Positions 8,223 to 16,351 of a stretch of DNA of 64,000 bases are shown here, in pieces. Below the pieces are notes generated by a model. It was not told where the DNA came from, ran no database searches, and saw only the letters and a list, made by a program, of their open reading frames with translations. Both the position numbers and the translations under genes were made by a program. This DNA is from UBA3946 sp002385755 (lineage in GTDB: Bacteria; Bacillota_I; Bacilli_A; ML615J-28; CAG-698), in contig JBMNLX010000003.1 in the NCBI GenBank assembly GCA_050953085.1, forward strand, positions 186,001 through 250,000, in the 5' to 3' direction. Position 1 is the first letter of the stretch. Each line of letters starts with the position of its first letter.

Positions 8223-9572
8223 TTATTTTGCTTTGGATGCTTCTTTTCTTTTTTCTTCTTTCTCCTTCGGCAAAATCGCGTTTAGGAGAATGCCGACGAT
8301 CGCCGCCAGGGCCATGCCGTAAATCGAGAACTTTCCGAAGTCGATAACGGCGCCGCCCAATCCCAAGACGAGGATCGTGGAGGCGATAAGCATGTTGCGG
8401 GTTTGGGAAAAATCGACGCGGTTATCGATCAATACCTTAACGCCGTTTAAGCCGATGAAACCGTAAAGGACAATCGACATGCCGCCCATGACCGCTGCGG
8501 GAATCGATTGGATTATAACCGTTAATACATTGAAGAATGAAAGGATGATCGCGATGACGGCGGCCAGACCGGTCACCCACACCGAGCCGATCTTCGTCAT
8601 CCCGACGACCGCGGTGTTCTCGCCGTAAGTCGTGTTCGCCGGACCGCCGACCATCGCCGCGAACGAAGTCGCGATACCGTCGCCGATCAAGGTGCGGTCA
8701 AGCCCCGGGTCTTTTAGGAAGTCCTTATCGCAAATTTTCGACAACACGGCGTGGTCGCCGATATGCTCGCAGGCGGTAACGAAGGCGAGAGGCGCGATCG
8801 TGATTAGCGCCGCGAAATTAAGCTTATAGAAAGTTATATCCGTCCCCAAAAACGTGACTTCTTTATCTTTAAACCACAGGAACATAAATTCGGGAATCTT
8901 CACCCACTCGCTCGGATTTGATAACACCGCTTTAATCGGATCAAGTTCTACTTTTCCCAGGATCAAGGCAAAAATATATCCCCCGACGATCCCGACGAGG
9001 AAAGGAATGATTTTCAGGAAACCTTTTGCGAAAGTGGCGATTAAAATGACGCTTAAAAACGCGACTAAAGAAATCAATATCGATTTCCAGCCGCCGCCCG
9101 CGACCAAGCCGGCGCTAGTGATCGCGACCGATGATAAACTGAACCCGATAATCGCGATCATCGGGCCGATAATAACCGGCGGCAGAACCTTGTTGATCCA
9201 ACCCTTTCCGGCAATCTTGACAAGCAGCGCGATGACGACATAAATAATACCGACAACGAAAAGACCGGTAAGCGCCGAACCGTAATAGGGCTTGGCGACA
9301 TTATCGTTAAAACCGGAAATAATCGCTATCGGCGTGATGTAGGCGAACGAGCTTCCCAGATAGACGGGAACTTTCGCTTTTGTGCAAAGAATGTAAATCA
9401 AGGTCCCGACGCCGGAAGTGAATAAAGCGACAGACACCGGCAGTCCGGTAGTAAGCGGCACCAAAATCGTGGCGCCGAACATGGCGAAGACGTGCTGCAG
9501 GCTCAATACAAACCATTTGCCGGCGGACGGTTTTTCGTGAGCGTCGTAAATCAGTGCTTTTGTTTGTTCCAT
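8223..9572 (-). CDS. uraA: Nucleobase permease, UraA branch of the NCS2 family
   Basis: A proton-coupled nucleobase importer with about 14 membrane spans (449 residues). The N-terminal LSLQHVFAMFGATILVPL and the substrate-site segments TACEHIGDH and GGPANTTYGEN match uracil permeases (UraA); xanthine permeases usually read FAQNVGVI at the equivalent place. The start is fixed by CAGGAGG 6 nt before ATG. Upstream lie a guanine-class purine riboswitch and a terminator in the same orientation, so expression should fall when guanine or hypoxanthine is plentiful. Family sequence says uracil, regulation says purine; the true substrate is unresolved. Confidence 0.85.
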   Translation of the reverse strand: MEQTKALIYDAHEKPSAGKWFVLSLQHVFAMFGATILVPLTTGLPVSVALFTSGVGTLIYILCTKAKVPVYLGSSFAYITPIAIISGFNDNVAKPYYGSALTGLFVVGIIYVVIALLVKIAGKGWINKVLPPVIIGPMIAIIGFSLSSVAITSAGLVAGGGWKSILISLVAFLSVILIATFAKGFLKIIPFLVGIVGGYIFALILGKVELDPIKAVLSNPSEWVKIPEFMFLWFKDKEVTFLGTDITFYKLNFAALITIAPLAFVTACEHIGDHAVLSKICDKDFLKDPGLDRTLIGDGIATSFAAMVGGPANTTYGENTAVVGMTKIGSVWVTGLAAVIAIILSFFNVLTVIIQSIPAAVMGGMSIVLYGFIGLNGVKVLIDNRVDFSQTRNMLIASTILVLGLGGAVIDFGKFSIYGMALAAIVGILLNAILPKEKEEKRKEASKAK

Positions 9573-9620
9573 TTTTCCTCCTGTTTTTTTTTTACCGAAA
9601 AGCTAACGCGCCGTATTCCT

Positions 9621-9654
9621 AAAAAAAAGCCCGAGCGGAAATTCCACCCCGGAC
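9621..9654 (-). terminator. Riboswitch-controlled intrinsic terminator
   Basis: On the minus strand, GTCCGGG pairs with CTCGGGC (one U-G), then a small internal loop and GG/CC close an AATTT loop; eight Ts follow (9621-9628). It lies between the purine aptamer and the permease ribosome site, as expected for an expression platform. Confidence 0.8.
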
Positions 9655-9700
9655 CTTAGTCGGCATACTAAAAAAATTATACCATTGTAAACACACTAAT

Positions 9701-9770
9701 GTCGTCGTAGTCCCAAAATTTAAGGTATTGGGGTAGAAACTTTCGAACCATATTATCGAAGATATACGAC
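9701..9770 (-). ncRNA. Purine riboswitch aptamer, guanine/hypoxanthine (C74) class
   Basis: Minus-strand RNA with perfect P1 (GTCGTA with TACGAC), P2 (TTCGA with TCGAA) closing a TAATATGG loop, the invariant J2/3 GTTTCTACC, P3 (CCCAA with TTGGG) with loop CCTTAAAT, and J3/1 reading GACTAC. The pyrimidine at the ligand-pairing position (74 in B. subtilis xpt numbering) is C, which specifies guanine-type ligands; adenine riboswitches have U. It is followed by a terminator and the NCS2 permease, so ligand binding should switch transcription off. Confidence 0.95.
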
Positions 9771-9789
9771 TTATTAACTTTTCCCGAGA

Positions 9790-9818
9790 ATTATACCATA
9801 GAAAAATATTGTTGTAAA
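9790..9818 (-). promoter_or_regulatory. Promoter of the riboswitch-permease transcript
   Basis: -35 TTTACA, exactly 17 nt, extended -10 TGGTATAAT, ending about 20 nt before the aptamer. A second TGGTATAAT occurs downstream of the aptamer (around 9679-9687), without a good -35. The remaining bases to 9880 hold only an AT-rich stretch and a weak hairpin after dedA. Confidence 0.85.
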
Positions 9819-9880
9819 TTGTTTTTTTTAGTAAAACGTTTTCCGTGCCCTTATTAAATTTTTCGGGCGAAAACCTTACG

Positions 9881-10471
9881 CTACCGTGTTTTAATAAGTC
9901 GTTTGCGGTAAAACAAAAATAAAAAGCCCAAAATCGCGATATAAACGATAACGGTTTTATACGCGGAGACGAATTTCCCGACGGCGGCTACATTATCCGC
10001 GAAGAGATATCCCAAACCGATCAACGCCGCGTTCCAAAGCGTAATCCCGATCAGGGAAAACCCCGCGTAGCGGGCGGCCTTTTGCCGGGACGCCCCCGCG
10101 ACAAAAGCGATATACGTCCGGCACAAAGGGATTACCCGCCCGAGCGCCACCGCCAAATCGCCGTGGCGGCGGTAATACGCGAATGACTCTTCGATTCGCG
10201 CGCTCGCGCGCGGGAAGCGCCCTCCGAGATATCGAACGAACCGCGGGCCGCCGATATAACCCGCGCCGTAGCAGAAAAACGTCCCGAAAAAACCCGCCGC
10301 CGTGCATAAAAGCAAAACGAAGGCAAAACTTTTATCCGTCGCCGCCGCGATCGCTCCCGCCGCCGGCAGGACGACCTCGCTCGGTATCGGGAAACAAGCG
10401 TATTCGAAAAAAACCATGACCGTGACCGCGACGAGCCCGTAATCGGCCAGCGCGCGCATAATCCATTCCAA
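9881..10471 (-). CDS. dedA: DedA family membrane protein (SNARE-associated fold)
   Basis: DedA proteins are polytopic inner-membrane proteins; some (UptA) recycle undecaprenyl phosphate for cell-wall synthesis and others move phospholipids. This 196-residue protein has the family signature FEYACFPIPSEVVLP at the start, GFFGTFFCYGAGYIGG, and the GRVIPLCRTYIAFVAG motif with its essential glycine and arginine. Translation probably starts at TTG (10471): GGGAGGG sits 7 nt upstream, while the next ATG (10459) is too far from it. The leader carries a pseudoknot and terminator (see those entries), so it may be under transcription attenuation. Confidence 0.88.
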   Translation of the reverse strand: MEWIMRALADYGLVAVTVMVFFEYACFPIPSEVVLPAAGAIAAATDKSFAFVLLLCTAAGFFGTFFCYGAGYIGGPRFVRYLGGRFPRASARIEESFAYYRRHGDLAVALGRVIPLCRTYIAFVAGASRQKAARYAGFSLIGITLWNAALIGLGYLFADNVAAVGKFVSAYKTVIVYIAILGFLFLFYRKRLIKTR

Positions 10472-10515
10472 CGTTTAACCCTCCCTTTCGCGCGCGGGAC
10501 AAGCGCGCGTCAATG

Positions 10516-10540
10516 AAAAGGACCCTCGCTAGGAGGGCCC
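10516..10540 (-). terminator. Leader terminator upstream of dedA
   Basis: An 8-bp GC-rich stem (GGGCCCTC with GAGGGTCC, one G-U) with a CTAGC loop and four Us. It lies inside the dedA leader, 3 nt after the pseudoknot and about 30 nt before the ribosome site, so it must be conditionally bypassed or the gene would hardly be expressed. Confidence 0.65.
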
Positions 10541-10543
10541 GAT

Positions 10544-10587
10544 TATGCTTTGTTTTGATTTCTTGCTCTAAGCATAGAAAAGAGCAA
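10544..10587 (-). ncRNA. H-type pseudoknot in the dedA leader (candidate riboswitch)
   Basis: On the minus strand, stem 1 is TTGCTC (10587-10582) with GAGCAA (10568-10563). Stem 2 is TATGCTT (10576-10570) with AAGCATA (10550-10544). One A separates the stems, loop 1 is TTTTC, and the 12-nt loop 3 (GAAATCAAAACA) is A-rich, as is usual where loop 3 lies in the minor groove. All 13 pairs are Watson-Crick. I could not match it to preQ1, SAM-II, guanidine-III or fluoride consensus. Function is inferred from the pseudoknot-terminator-gene order. Confidence 0.55.
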
Positions 10588-10625
10588 CTCATGGTTTTTG
10601 TTTTGAATGGTAACCGTCGGAATCC

Positions 10626-10641
10626 ATTGTCATATGACAAT
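10626..10641. promoter_or_regulatory. 16-bp perfect palindrome, putative operator
   Basis: ATTGTCATATGACAAT is a perfect inverted repeat. It overlaps the expected transcription start of the dedA leader and lies about 85 bp upstream of the MFS -10 in this 300-bp divergent region. It could be a dimeric repressor site; no regulator gene is adjacent. Confidence 0.5.
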
Positions 10642-10644
10642 TAT

Positions 10645-10673
10645 ATTATATCGCCGGCTATCGTTTTTATTCA
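10645..10673 (-). promoter_or_regulatory. Probable promoter of the dedA leader
   Basis: Minus strand: exact -10 TATAAT at 10650-10645, with a weak -35 (TGAATA) at 17 nt. Confidence 0.4.
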
Positions 10674-10724
10674 TAAAAAAATTAAAATTTTTAAAATTGT
10701 CGCTGGCTTTTACGCTTCTTATGA

Positions 10725-10730
10725 TATAAT
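10725..10730 (+). promoter_or_regulatory. -10 element of the GPH transporter gene
   Basis: TATAAT about 40 nt before the start codon. No good -35 is visible; the upstream 25 bp are AT-rich. Confidence 0.45.
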
Positions 10731-10771
10731 AATTACGAGAAAACATTTTCATAAATTTATCGGAGGAAATA

Positions 10772-12415
10772 ATGAATTCAAACACAAAGCAGGCAAAGCT
10801 GTCGAGCCGATCCAAATGGAGCTACAGTTTGGGCGGCATCGGCCGCGACATGACCTACACCCTGGTCGCAACGTTTTTCTTGCTCTATATCCAGTACGCC
10901 GGGCTGGGTCTATCGGTTACCCAGTTTTCCATCATCGGAATCATTTTAATAATCGGTCGCGTCTGGGACGCGGTCAACGACCCGATCATGGGCGCGATTA
11001 TCGAAAACACCAGGACCCGGTGGGGAAAATTCAAGCCTTGGATCTTAATCGGCGCGATACTCACGGCCGCCGTTATCGTCGTTATGTTCAACTGGGCGCC
11101 GACCGGAAATAACGGTTGGAACTTCGTCATCTTCTTCGGCGTGATTTACCTTCTCTGGGAAATCACCTTTACGATGAACGACATATCCTATTGGTCGATG
11201 CTCCCGGCTTTAAGCCGCGACCCGAAAGAGCGCGACAGCGTCGCGACGATGGCGGTAGTTTTCGCCGCGGTGGGAACCTTGGCCGCCCACGCCGGGGTTA
11301 ACCTTGTGGCCGTCGGAAACGCCGTCAAGGGATACCGGTTAATCTCGATTATCATCGCGTTTTTTCTTATCGCCTGTCAATGCCTGACCGTTTTCGGCGT
11401 CAAGCAGGACTTGTCTCTTGAGGAAACGGCGGAAGAAAACGTCTCGATTAAAAAAATGTATAAAGTTATCAGGGGAAACGACCAGTTGCTTTGGGTCGTC
11501 TTGGCGATGCTCTTATACAATGTCGGCAGCGGTCTCATTATCGCCCTCGGTTATAACTTCTTCTATCTTGAACTCGGCTACGACGGCTTACTTACCACGA
11601 TATTTGTCCTGACATTCGGGGTAAGCAATATCGTCGTCCAATCGTTTTACCCGTTTTTAAGCCGGAAACTGGGGCGCAGACGGTTGTTAAAATACAGCTT
11701 CTATTTGCTCGGACTCGGGTATTTGCTCTTCCTGCTCATGGGATTTATCCCGGTTCTGCCCGTCCACATCGTCACGGTCTGCTTGTTCGGGGCGATGGCG
11801 TTCGCCGGCCAGTCGATTTTCTATATGATTCTTACGATCGGGATAACCAACACCGTCGAGTATAACGAGTATAAAACCGGCGAGCGCAACGAGAGCGTGA
11901 TCTTCTCGCTCCGCCCGTTCATGGCGAAATTGGGAAGCGCCCTGCAGCAGGGACTCGTCACTCTCGTCTTGGCTATCTCCGGGATCTACGCCCTCTCGCA
12001 AAACGTAAGCAAACTGGAAAAACTAAAAATGCATTTTGACACCGCGGAAATCGCGGAGCTTGACGAATGCGAGCCAAAAATTAGAGAGCTCCTCGAAGAC
12101 GTCGAGTTTGCGGAAATCGACGACATCGACGAGATTATCGAAAAACTCGAATACAAGGAAATCGAGAAAAAAGACGGCGCGAAAAGGTACGAGCTCATTA
12201 TCAACGAATCCGCCAACAAGGCTTTCCGGGAGCAGGCCGAAGGAAAATTCTCAATGCGCTTCATTCTGCGCTCGGCAATCACCCTTGTCCCGGTGCTTTT
12301 GATTTTTGTATCGTATATCGTTCTCGAGAAAAAATACATTATCGACGAGGAAATGTATGAGAAAATGATCGCGACGATCGCTGAGAGGAAAAAAACAACC
12401 CAACGGGCAACCTAA
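10772..12415 (+). CDS. GPH (glycoside-pentoside-hexuronide):cation symporter, MFS
   Basis: A twelve-span sugar:cation symporter of the MelB/XynP type. Visible family features are YSLGGIGRDMTYTLV in helix 1, GRVWDAVNDPIMGAIIENTRTRWGKFKPW (helix 2 and the loop 2-3 signature, here in overlapping parts), and NTVEYNEYKTGERNESV late in the protein. At 547 residues it is about 80-90 longer than usual: an acidic, coiled-coil-like cytoplasmic insertion lies at about residues 405-490 between the last two membrane helices. TCGGAGG fixes the start. No sugar-metabolism genes adjoin it, so the substrate is unknown. Confidence 0.88.
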   Translation: MNSNTKQAKLSSRSKWSYSLGGIGRDMTYTLVATFFLLYIQYAGLGLSVTQFSIIGIILIIGRVWDAVNDPIMGAIIENTRTRWGKFKPWILIGAILTAAVIVVMFNWAPTGNNGWNFVIFFGVIYLLWEITFTMNDISYWSMLPALSRDPKERDSVATMAVVFAAVGTLAAHAGVNLVAVGNAVKGYRLISIIIAFFLIACQCLTVFGVKQDLSLEETAEENVSIKKMYKVIRGNDQLLWVVLAMLLYNVGSGLIIALGYNFFYLELGYDGLLTTIFVLTFGVSNIVVQSFYPFLSRKLGRRRLLKYSFYLLGLGYLLFLLMGFIPVLPVHIVTVCLFGAMAFAGQSIFYMILTIGITNTVEYNEYKTGERNESVIFSLRPFMAKLGSALQQGLVTLVLAISGIYALSQNVSKLEKLKMHFDTAEIAELDECEPKIRELLEDVEFAEIDDIDEIIEKLEYKEIEKKDGAKRYELIINESANKAFREQAEGKFSMRFILRSAITLVPVLLIFVSYIVLEKKYIIDEEMYEKMIATIAERKKTTQRAT

Positions 12416-12450
12416 ACCGCCGATTAATCGATACCTTAAATAAAAAAATA

Positions 12451-12492
12451 CCAGCCACGCGGGCCTTCAAGGCATAGTTGGCTGGTTTTTTT
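12451..12492. terminator. Bidirectional terminator
   Basis: Stem CCAGCCA/TGGCTGG (12451-12457 with 12479-12485) with an inner GCC/GGC hairpin, seven Ts on the plus side and an A run on the left that gives Us on the minus strand. It serves both converging genes. Confidence 0.9.
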
Positions 12493-13664
12493 ATTGATAT
12501 TTAACGTACAATACCGCGTTCCCGGAAAGCGGCGCGTTGTCGTAGGCGATACGGAAGCGCTCGTCTTGATAAAGGCCCGTGTAAACGTGATTTTCAATCG
12601 CGGGCACGTCTGAAAGACTTAGCGCCTTGCCGGCCGGGAAGGAGGCTATCTCGACGCGGTCGCCGATGATAAAAACAACCGAAAAAACTTGGAGCCGACA
12701 ATCGACATACAGAGTCTTATCTTCTTTTAACGGCTCGCCATAGAGAACGGTTTTCGCCTCGTCCTCATAAATCGTAATGTCCGCGTAATACTCATGCGTC
12801 GGTATGTCGGTAACTTTTAGGGTGTGGTTTAAAGGCGCGCATAGCGCCACGCGGTCGCCGCCGATGATTAACGTAACTTCCGCCGTTTTTTTTCTTTCCG
12901 GGTCGCCGTAATAGCGGCTTTCCTTATCTCCGGAAGAATTATTGATTACCGAAAGCGAAAACTTGTTAACGCCGACGATATCCGCTTTTTTCACCTCGAT
13001 AACAAAAACAAGATATTCTTTCTCCGCCGGGGACGCGCCGGTTTGGAAAGACAGATTCACGTCAAGGAACGCGTTCGCCTTTCTTACCGCGTTCACCGCT
13101 GAAACCCGTCTCCCCCGGTCCCGCCAAGGCGTAGACAATGATCACGGCCTTTTCTACAAAAAAGTTAATGTCATAGCGCAAGCTTAACGCGTCGCGGTTG
13201 GCTTCGGAAGGATATAAAGAAAAATGCTTATCAATTTCCGCGTGCGTCATAAGAATATCGATTCCGGAATACCCGGGGTTCTCCAACGCCGCGCTCTCAA
13301 AAAGCGAATAATCGATCGAAAGAAAAGTAGCGTCAGCATCGCTTTCCGTTTCCGCGTACAGGGTCGTCGGCCGGCCGAGCGCTTCGCCCAGGTAACGATG
13401 CTTGTATTCGGCATCGTAATAAATCCCGGCGATTTTCTTTCCCGCTCCCGCCGGGATATGTTCCGGGAGCAGGGCGCTGTTTTTTTTGATTACAATCTCC
13501 CGCTTTTCCCCGTCAACATAAACAAAGACCGTGATTTGGGTCCCGTCGCCGGGATTCTCGTCGCCGCCGCCGACGCCCGAGGGACCGTCGGGGTTGGGGA
13601 CATAATTATAAAGCAGGAGGATAAAAGTCAAAAGCGCGAGGATAAAAATGATAACGCGGCGCAT
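12491..13664 (-). pseudogene. Secreted repeat protein with PrcB-like domain, frameshifted
   Basis: Two overlapping minus-strand frames (13664-13062 and 13138-12491) make sense as one protein of about 390 residues. It has an N-terminal hydrophobic export segment (IIFILALLTFILLLYNYV) with no lipobox cysteine, and three divergent copies of a roughly 60-residue beta repeat ending in TLYAE/TLYVD/VLYVK. Between repeats 1 and 2 is a domain resembling PrcB C-terminal domains (FFVEKAVIIVYALAG, then EYLVFVIEVKKADI). Removing one base from the run of five G (plus 13112-13116) restores the frame. This is either a real mutation or a homopolymer error. AGGAGG precedes the start. Confidence 0.7.
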
Positions 13665-13696
13665 AGGCTTACCTCCTAACTGTATTGGCTTAAGCG

Positions 13697-16291
13697 TCAG
13701 ATATTTTTTCTGATTTCCAAACCGTAATGATTAAGGATAATATCTTTCAATTCGGCCTTGCTTTTCGGGTTGTATCGCTTGGCGACATAGTTGATAAAAC
13801 CCGTAAGCGTGGTCAGTTTGTCCGCGATTCGAAAGAGATTTCCTTTCGTCGCTTTTTTGATTCCCGGAACGTTGCGGATAAAATTAATAATTAACTCCCG
13901 CTCCAGATTCATCCGCTCGATTTTCTCGAGCGCCGGGTCGGAAAGATAGTATTTGTCTTTAAGCAGGCTTTCGTAAGTAAAATATTCCCCCTCCCGCAAA
14001 TATCCCGTCAGGGCCTTGACATAATCCCGGATGTCGGTCTCCGTCACGCCCCGTTTTTCCAAACAACGGATATTAATCAGTTTATCCTTGACCAAAAACG
14101 CGCGGTACTCGGAACGCAACGTTTCGATAAAGAGAATCAGCGTCGTGTCGCGCATCCGGTAGTCCTTATCCGTGAGTTGATACTCGTCCGCGGAAAGAAC
14201 CCGAGTGAAGAAAACGTCTTTTAGCGACGCGAACTCTTCCTTGATAATATAGTTTATGTCGTGGGTTTTATATCCCAACCCGCGCAGCCATCGGTTCGAA
14301 AAATATTGATACCGTTCTTTCCCGACGCCGCGTTCCTCTAAAATCGCGGCCAGCTCGTCAAGTTCGTAAAAATTATCGGACATAACCGTCTTTATTATCT
14401 CCAACGTCTCCGGGGAAAGCGACGGTTCTTTATCATATAGGACGCGCCTTGAGATATAATCGCCGAGAGTGTCGTTTATGACGTTGATCAAGGTCCCGGG
14501 ATGGTAACCGTAATCCTTGATTAACTCGCCCGCGAACCGCTCGAGGGGAACGGGGCCGTCTAGCGAGCGCCACTTTTGGACGATCACGCCCGCGAACGAC
14601 TCTCCTCTCGGAGCGATCATCGGCTGCCGGCGGAAATCGATTCGTCCGGCGTATCTTTCGTCTTTGGAAAACAGGCGACGCAAGAGGTAATGAAGCTCGT
14701 AGCCGTCGCGGACATCAATCTTTCGCATCAGTTCCCCGCGCGACCGAAAGAAATAATTGCAGGAATAGACCGAATCGATAGCGTCGAGGATTTGCCCGAG
14801 CTCCTTCAGGTGTTCGGGCTTAAGCCGCCGGTAGTCGTAATAGCGGACGTTTTTAAATCCATGAATCGCGTTCGTCACGATATCGATATATTTATCGTAA
14901 TGATAATCGAGATTATTGTCCGCGGCGATTTTATTCGCCGTTCGCACGATTTCCGTTTTATGGGCTCCCGAGGCCGGGATATGGCGCTTGATAACGTATT
15001 CGAAAAAACCTCTTTTCGTCATTTTCTCGACGCTTTTGCCGTATACGCGGATCCGCGGTTTGAACGCCTCCGGAAGCTCGGCCTTAAACCGTTCGATGAC
15101 GAAAGGAGAGACCGCCCCTTTATCCATCAACTCGCGGACGTAATCTTCAGGGAAAACATAATTTTTCCGGAAGGGATGCCTCTTTCCCAAATACTTCACG
15201 ACATTATAAGAAAAATCGTTGAGCGCGAAAAGCTTTTTAAATACCTCGGGATGCCAGCGGAATTTGTTATACTCGCCGACGAACCCCTCCTCGTAGTAAA
15301 AAGCGAATTGGCGCATCCGGTCGCGCACTATCTGCCGGATTCTTTCCCGGGTTTTCCCGAACTTATCGGCGATCGCCTGCAGCGTCTCGCCGCCGAACCG
15401 GGCCATGATTATTTCCTCGGCTTCCGGCTTCAAACCCGCGGCGGCGATTTTTTCCGTAAGAAAGGGCAGGCGGAGATACTCGCCTTCCGCGATCAAATCG
15501 TCCCGGCCCGACACTTTCCGCTTAAAATCTTCAAGATCGAAAACGGCTCCCGCGCGTTGCGCAAGCGCGGGGATGTCGGCGAATTTAATCCGACCGTGGT
15601 GATTTTCCACCAGCTCCGCCTTTAAGTAGAAAAAATCATTTTTCGGCCTCTCGGCAAAATACTTCGCGAACACGCCGATAACCGCCGTCAAAGTTTTATG
15701 ATTAAAATACGCCCCCAAAATGCCGGATAGGTAACTTCTACGGATGAGGCCAAAGTTATAAAGGCCAAAACCGCGGAGGCTTTTGATTAGTCCGGGGGAA
15801 TAACCCATCTGCTCGACGGTCAAGTCGTCATAAATATGGAGGTTTTGAAAGACGGGGATTTTTTCCGTCAATCCTTCCTTTTGAACGATCTCCCCCGCTT
15901 TTTCCATAATCTCGGCGATTGATCTCGCCCCGAGACCCGCGATATTATATATTTTTATTTCCTCAATATAACGGAGCAACCGCGAAACCGCGTTTATCGA
16001 ATGACGCCCCAAAGCGTTTACCGCTCGCCTCGACAGACCCAAACCCGCGAGCTTGTGCTTCTCGTCAAGATAAGCGTACGGGAAGCCGCCCGCGCCGCTC
16101 TCAAGCTCGCTCGATAGTTCTTTGTATTTGTATTGCGAGATAATCGATTCGAAAATCTTGCTTTCGCTTTCCGTAAGTTTTAGCGCCTGCGGCTTTGTTC
16201 TAATTAAATCAAAGATTTGACGGATCTTCTGTTTTTCGATTTTCGCGATAATCGACGCCGGCAAGCGCAACACCCTAATAGACTTATGCAC
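13697..16291 (-). CDS. Large protein with RNA polymerase alpha-CTD-like and sigma-70 region 4-like domains
   Basis: An 864-residue cytosolic protein. Around residues 83-135, GLGLSRRAVNALGRHSI then IAGLGARSIAEI matches the helix-hairpin-helix of the RNA polymerase alpha C-terminal domain. Flanking segments (about 5-50 and 155-210) look like two more divergent copies. Around 288-330, IIMARFGGETLQAIADKFGK followed by TRERIRQIVRDRM is a clear sigma-70 region 4 helix-turn-helix. The remaining 530 residues are helical with winged-helix-like pieces and no catalytic motif I recognise. I chose GTG at 16291 (GAGG 8 nt upstream), because upstream ATG candidates overlap the promoter. Probably a DNA-binding transcription factor; its targets are unknown. 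It lies directly upstream of, and in the same direction as, nothing obvious: RloB ends 36 nt before its promoter. Confidence 0.75.
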   Translation of the reverse strand: MHKSIRVLRLPASIIAKIEKQKIRQIFDLIRTKPQALKLTESESKIFESIISQYKYKELSSELESGAGGFPYAYLDEKHKLAGLGLSRRAVNALGRHSINAVSRLLRYIEEIKIYNIAGLGARSIAEIMEKAGEIVQKEGLTEKIPVFQNLHIYDDLTVEQMGYSPGLIKSLRGFGLYNFGLIRRSYLSGILGAYFNHKTLTAVIGVFAKYFAERPKNDFFYLKAELVENHHGRIKFADIPALAQRAGAVFDLEDFKRKVSGRDDLIAEGEYLRLPFLTEKIAAAGLKPEAEEIIMARFGGETLQAIADKFGKTRERIRQIVRDRMRQFAFYYEEGFVGEYNKFRWHPEVFKKLFALNDFSYNVVKYLGKRHPFRKNYVFPEDYVRELMDKGAVSPFVIERFKAELPEAFKPRIRVYGKSVEKMTKRGFFEYVIKRHIPASGAHKTEIVRTANKIAADNNLDYHYDKYIDIVTNAIHGFKNVRYYDYRRLKPEHLKELGQILDAIDSVYSCNYFFRSRGELMRKIDVRDGYELHYLLRRLFSKDERYAGRIDFRRQPMIAPRGESFAGVIVQKWRSLDGPVPLERFAGELIKDYGYHPGTLINVINDTLGDYISRRVLYDKEPSLSPETLEIIKTVMSDNFYELDELAAILEERGVGKERYQYFSNRWLRGLGYKTHDINYIIKEEFASLKDVFFTRVLSADEYQLTDKDYRMRDTTLILFIETLRSEYRAFLVKDKLINIRCLEKRGVTETDIRDYVKALTGYLREGEYFTYESLLKDKYYLSDPALEKIERMNLERELIINFIRNVPGIKKATKGNLFRIADKLTTLTGFINYVAKRYNPKSKAELKDIILNHYGLEIRKNI

Positions 16292-16316
16292 ACCCTTCAC
16301 CTCAGTCATCAATAAA

Positions 16317-16346
16317 ATTATACCACAGAAAAATAAAATCCAACAA
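16317..16346 (-). promoter_or_regulatory. Promoter of the alpha-CTD/sigma-4-like gene
   Basis: -35 TTGTTG, 18 nt, extended -10 TGGTATAAT. The transcription start would fall only about 20 nt before the chosen GTG start. Confidence 0.65.
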
Positions 16347-16351
16347 TATCG

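Noticed and set aside
10544..10587. preQ1-I, SAM-II or guanidine-III riboswitch
   Set aside because: The pseudoknot topology fits, but the conserved loop nucleotides of those classes are absent.
14576..15625. 349-codon plus-strand open frame
   Set aside because: It lies fully antisense to the alpha-CTD/sigma-4-like gene, has no ribosome site and no recognisable domain.
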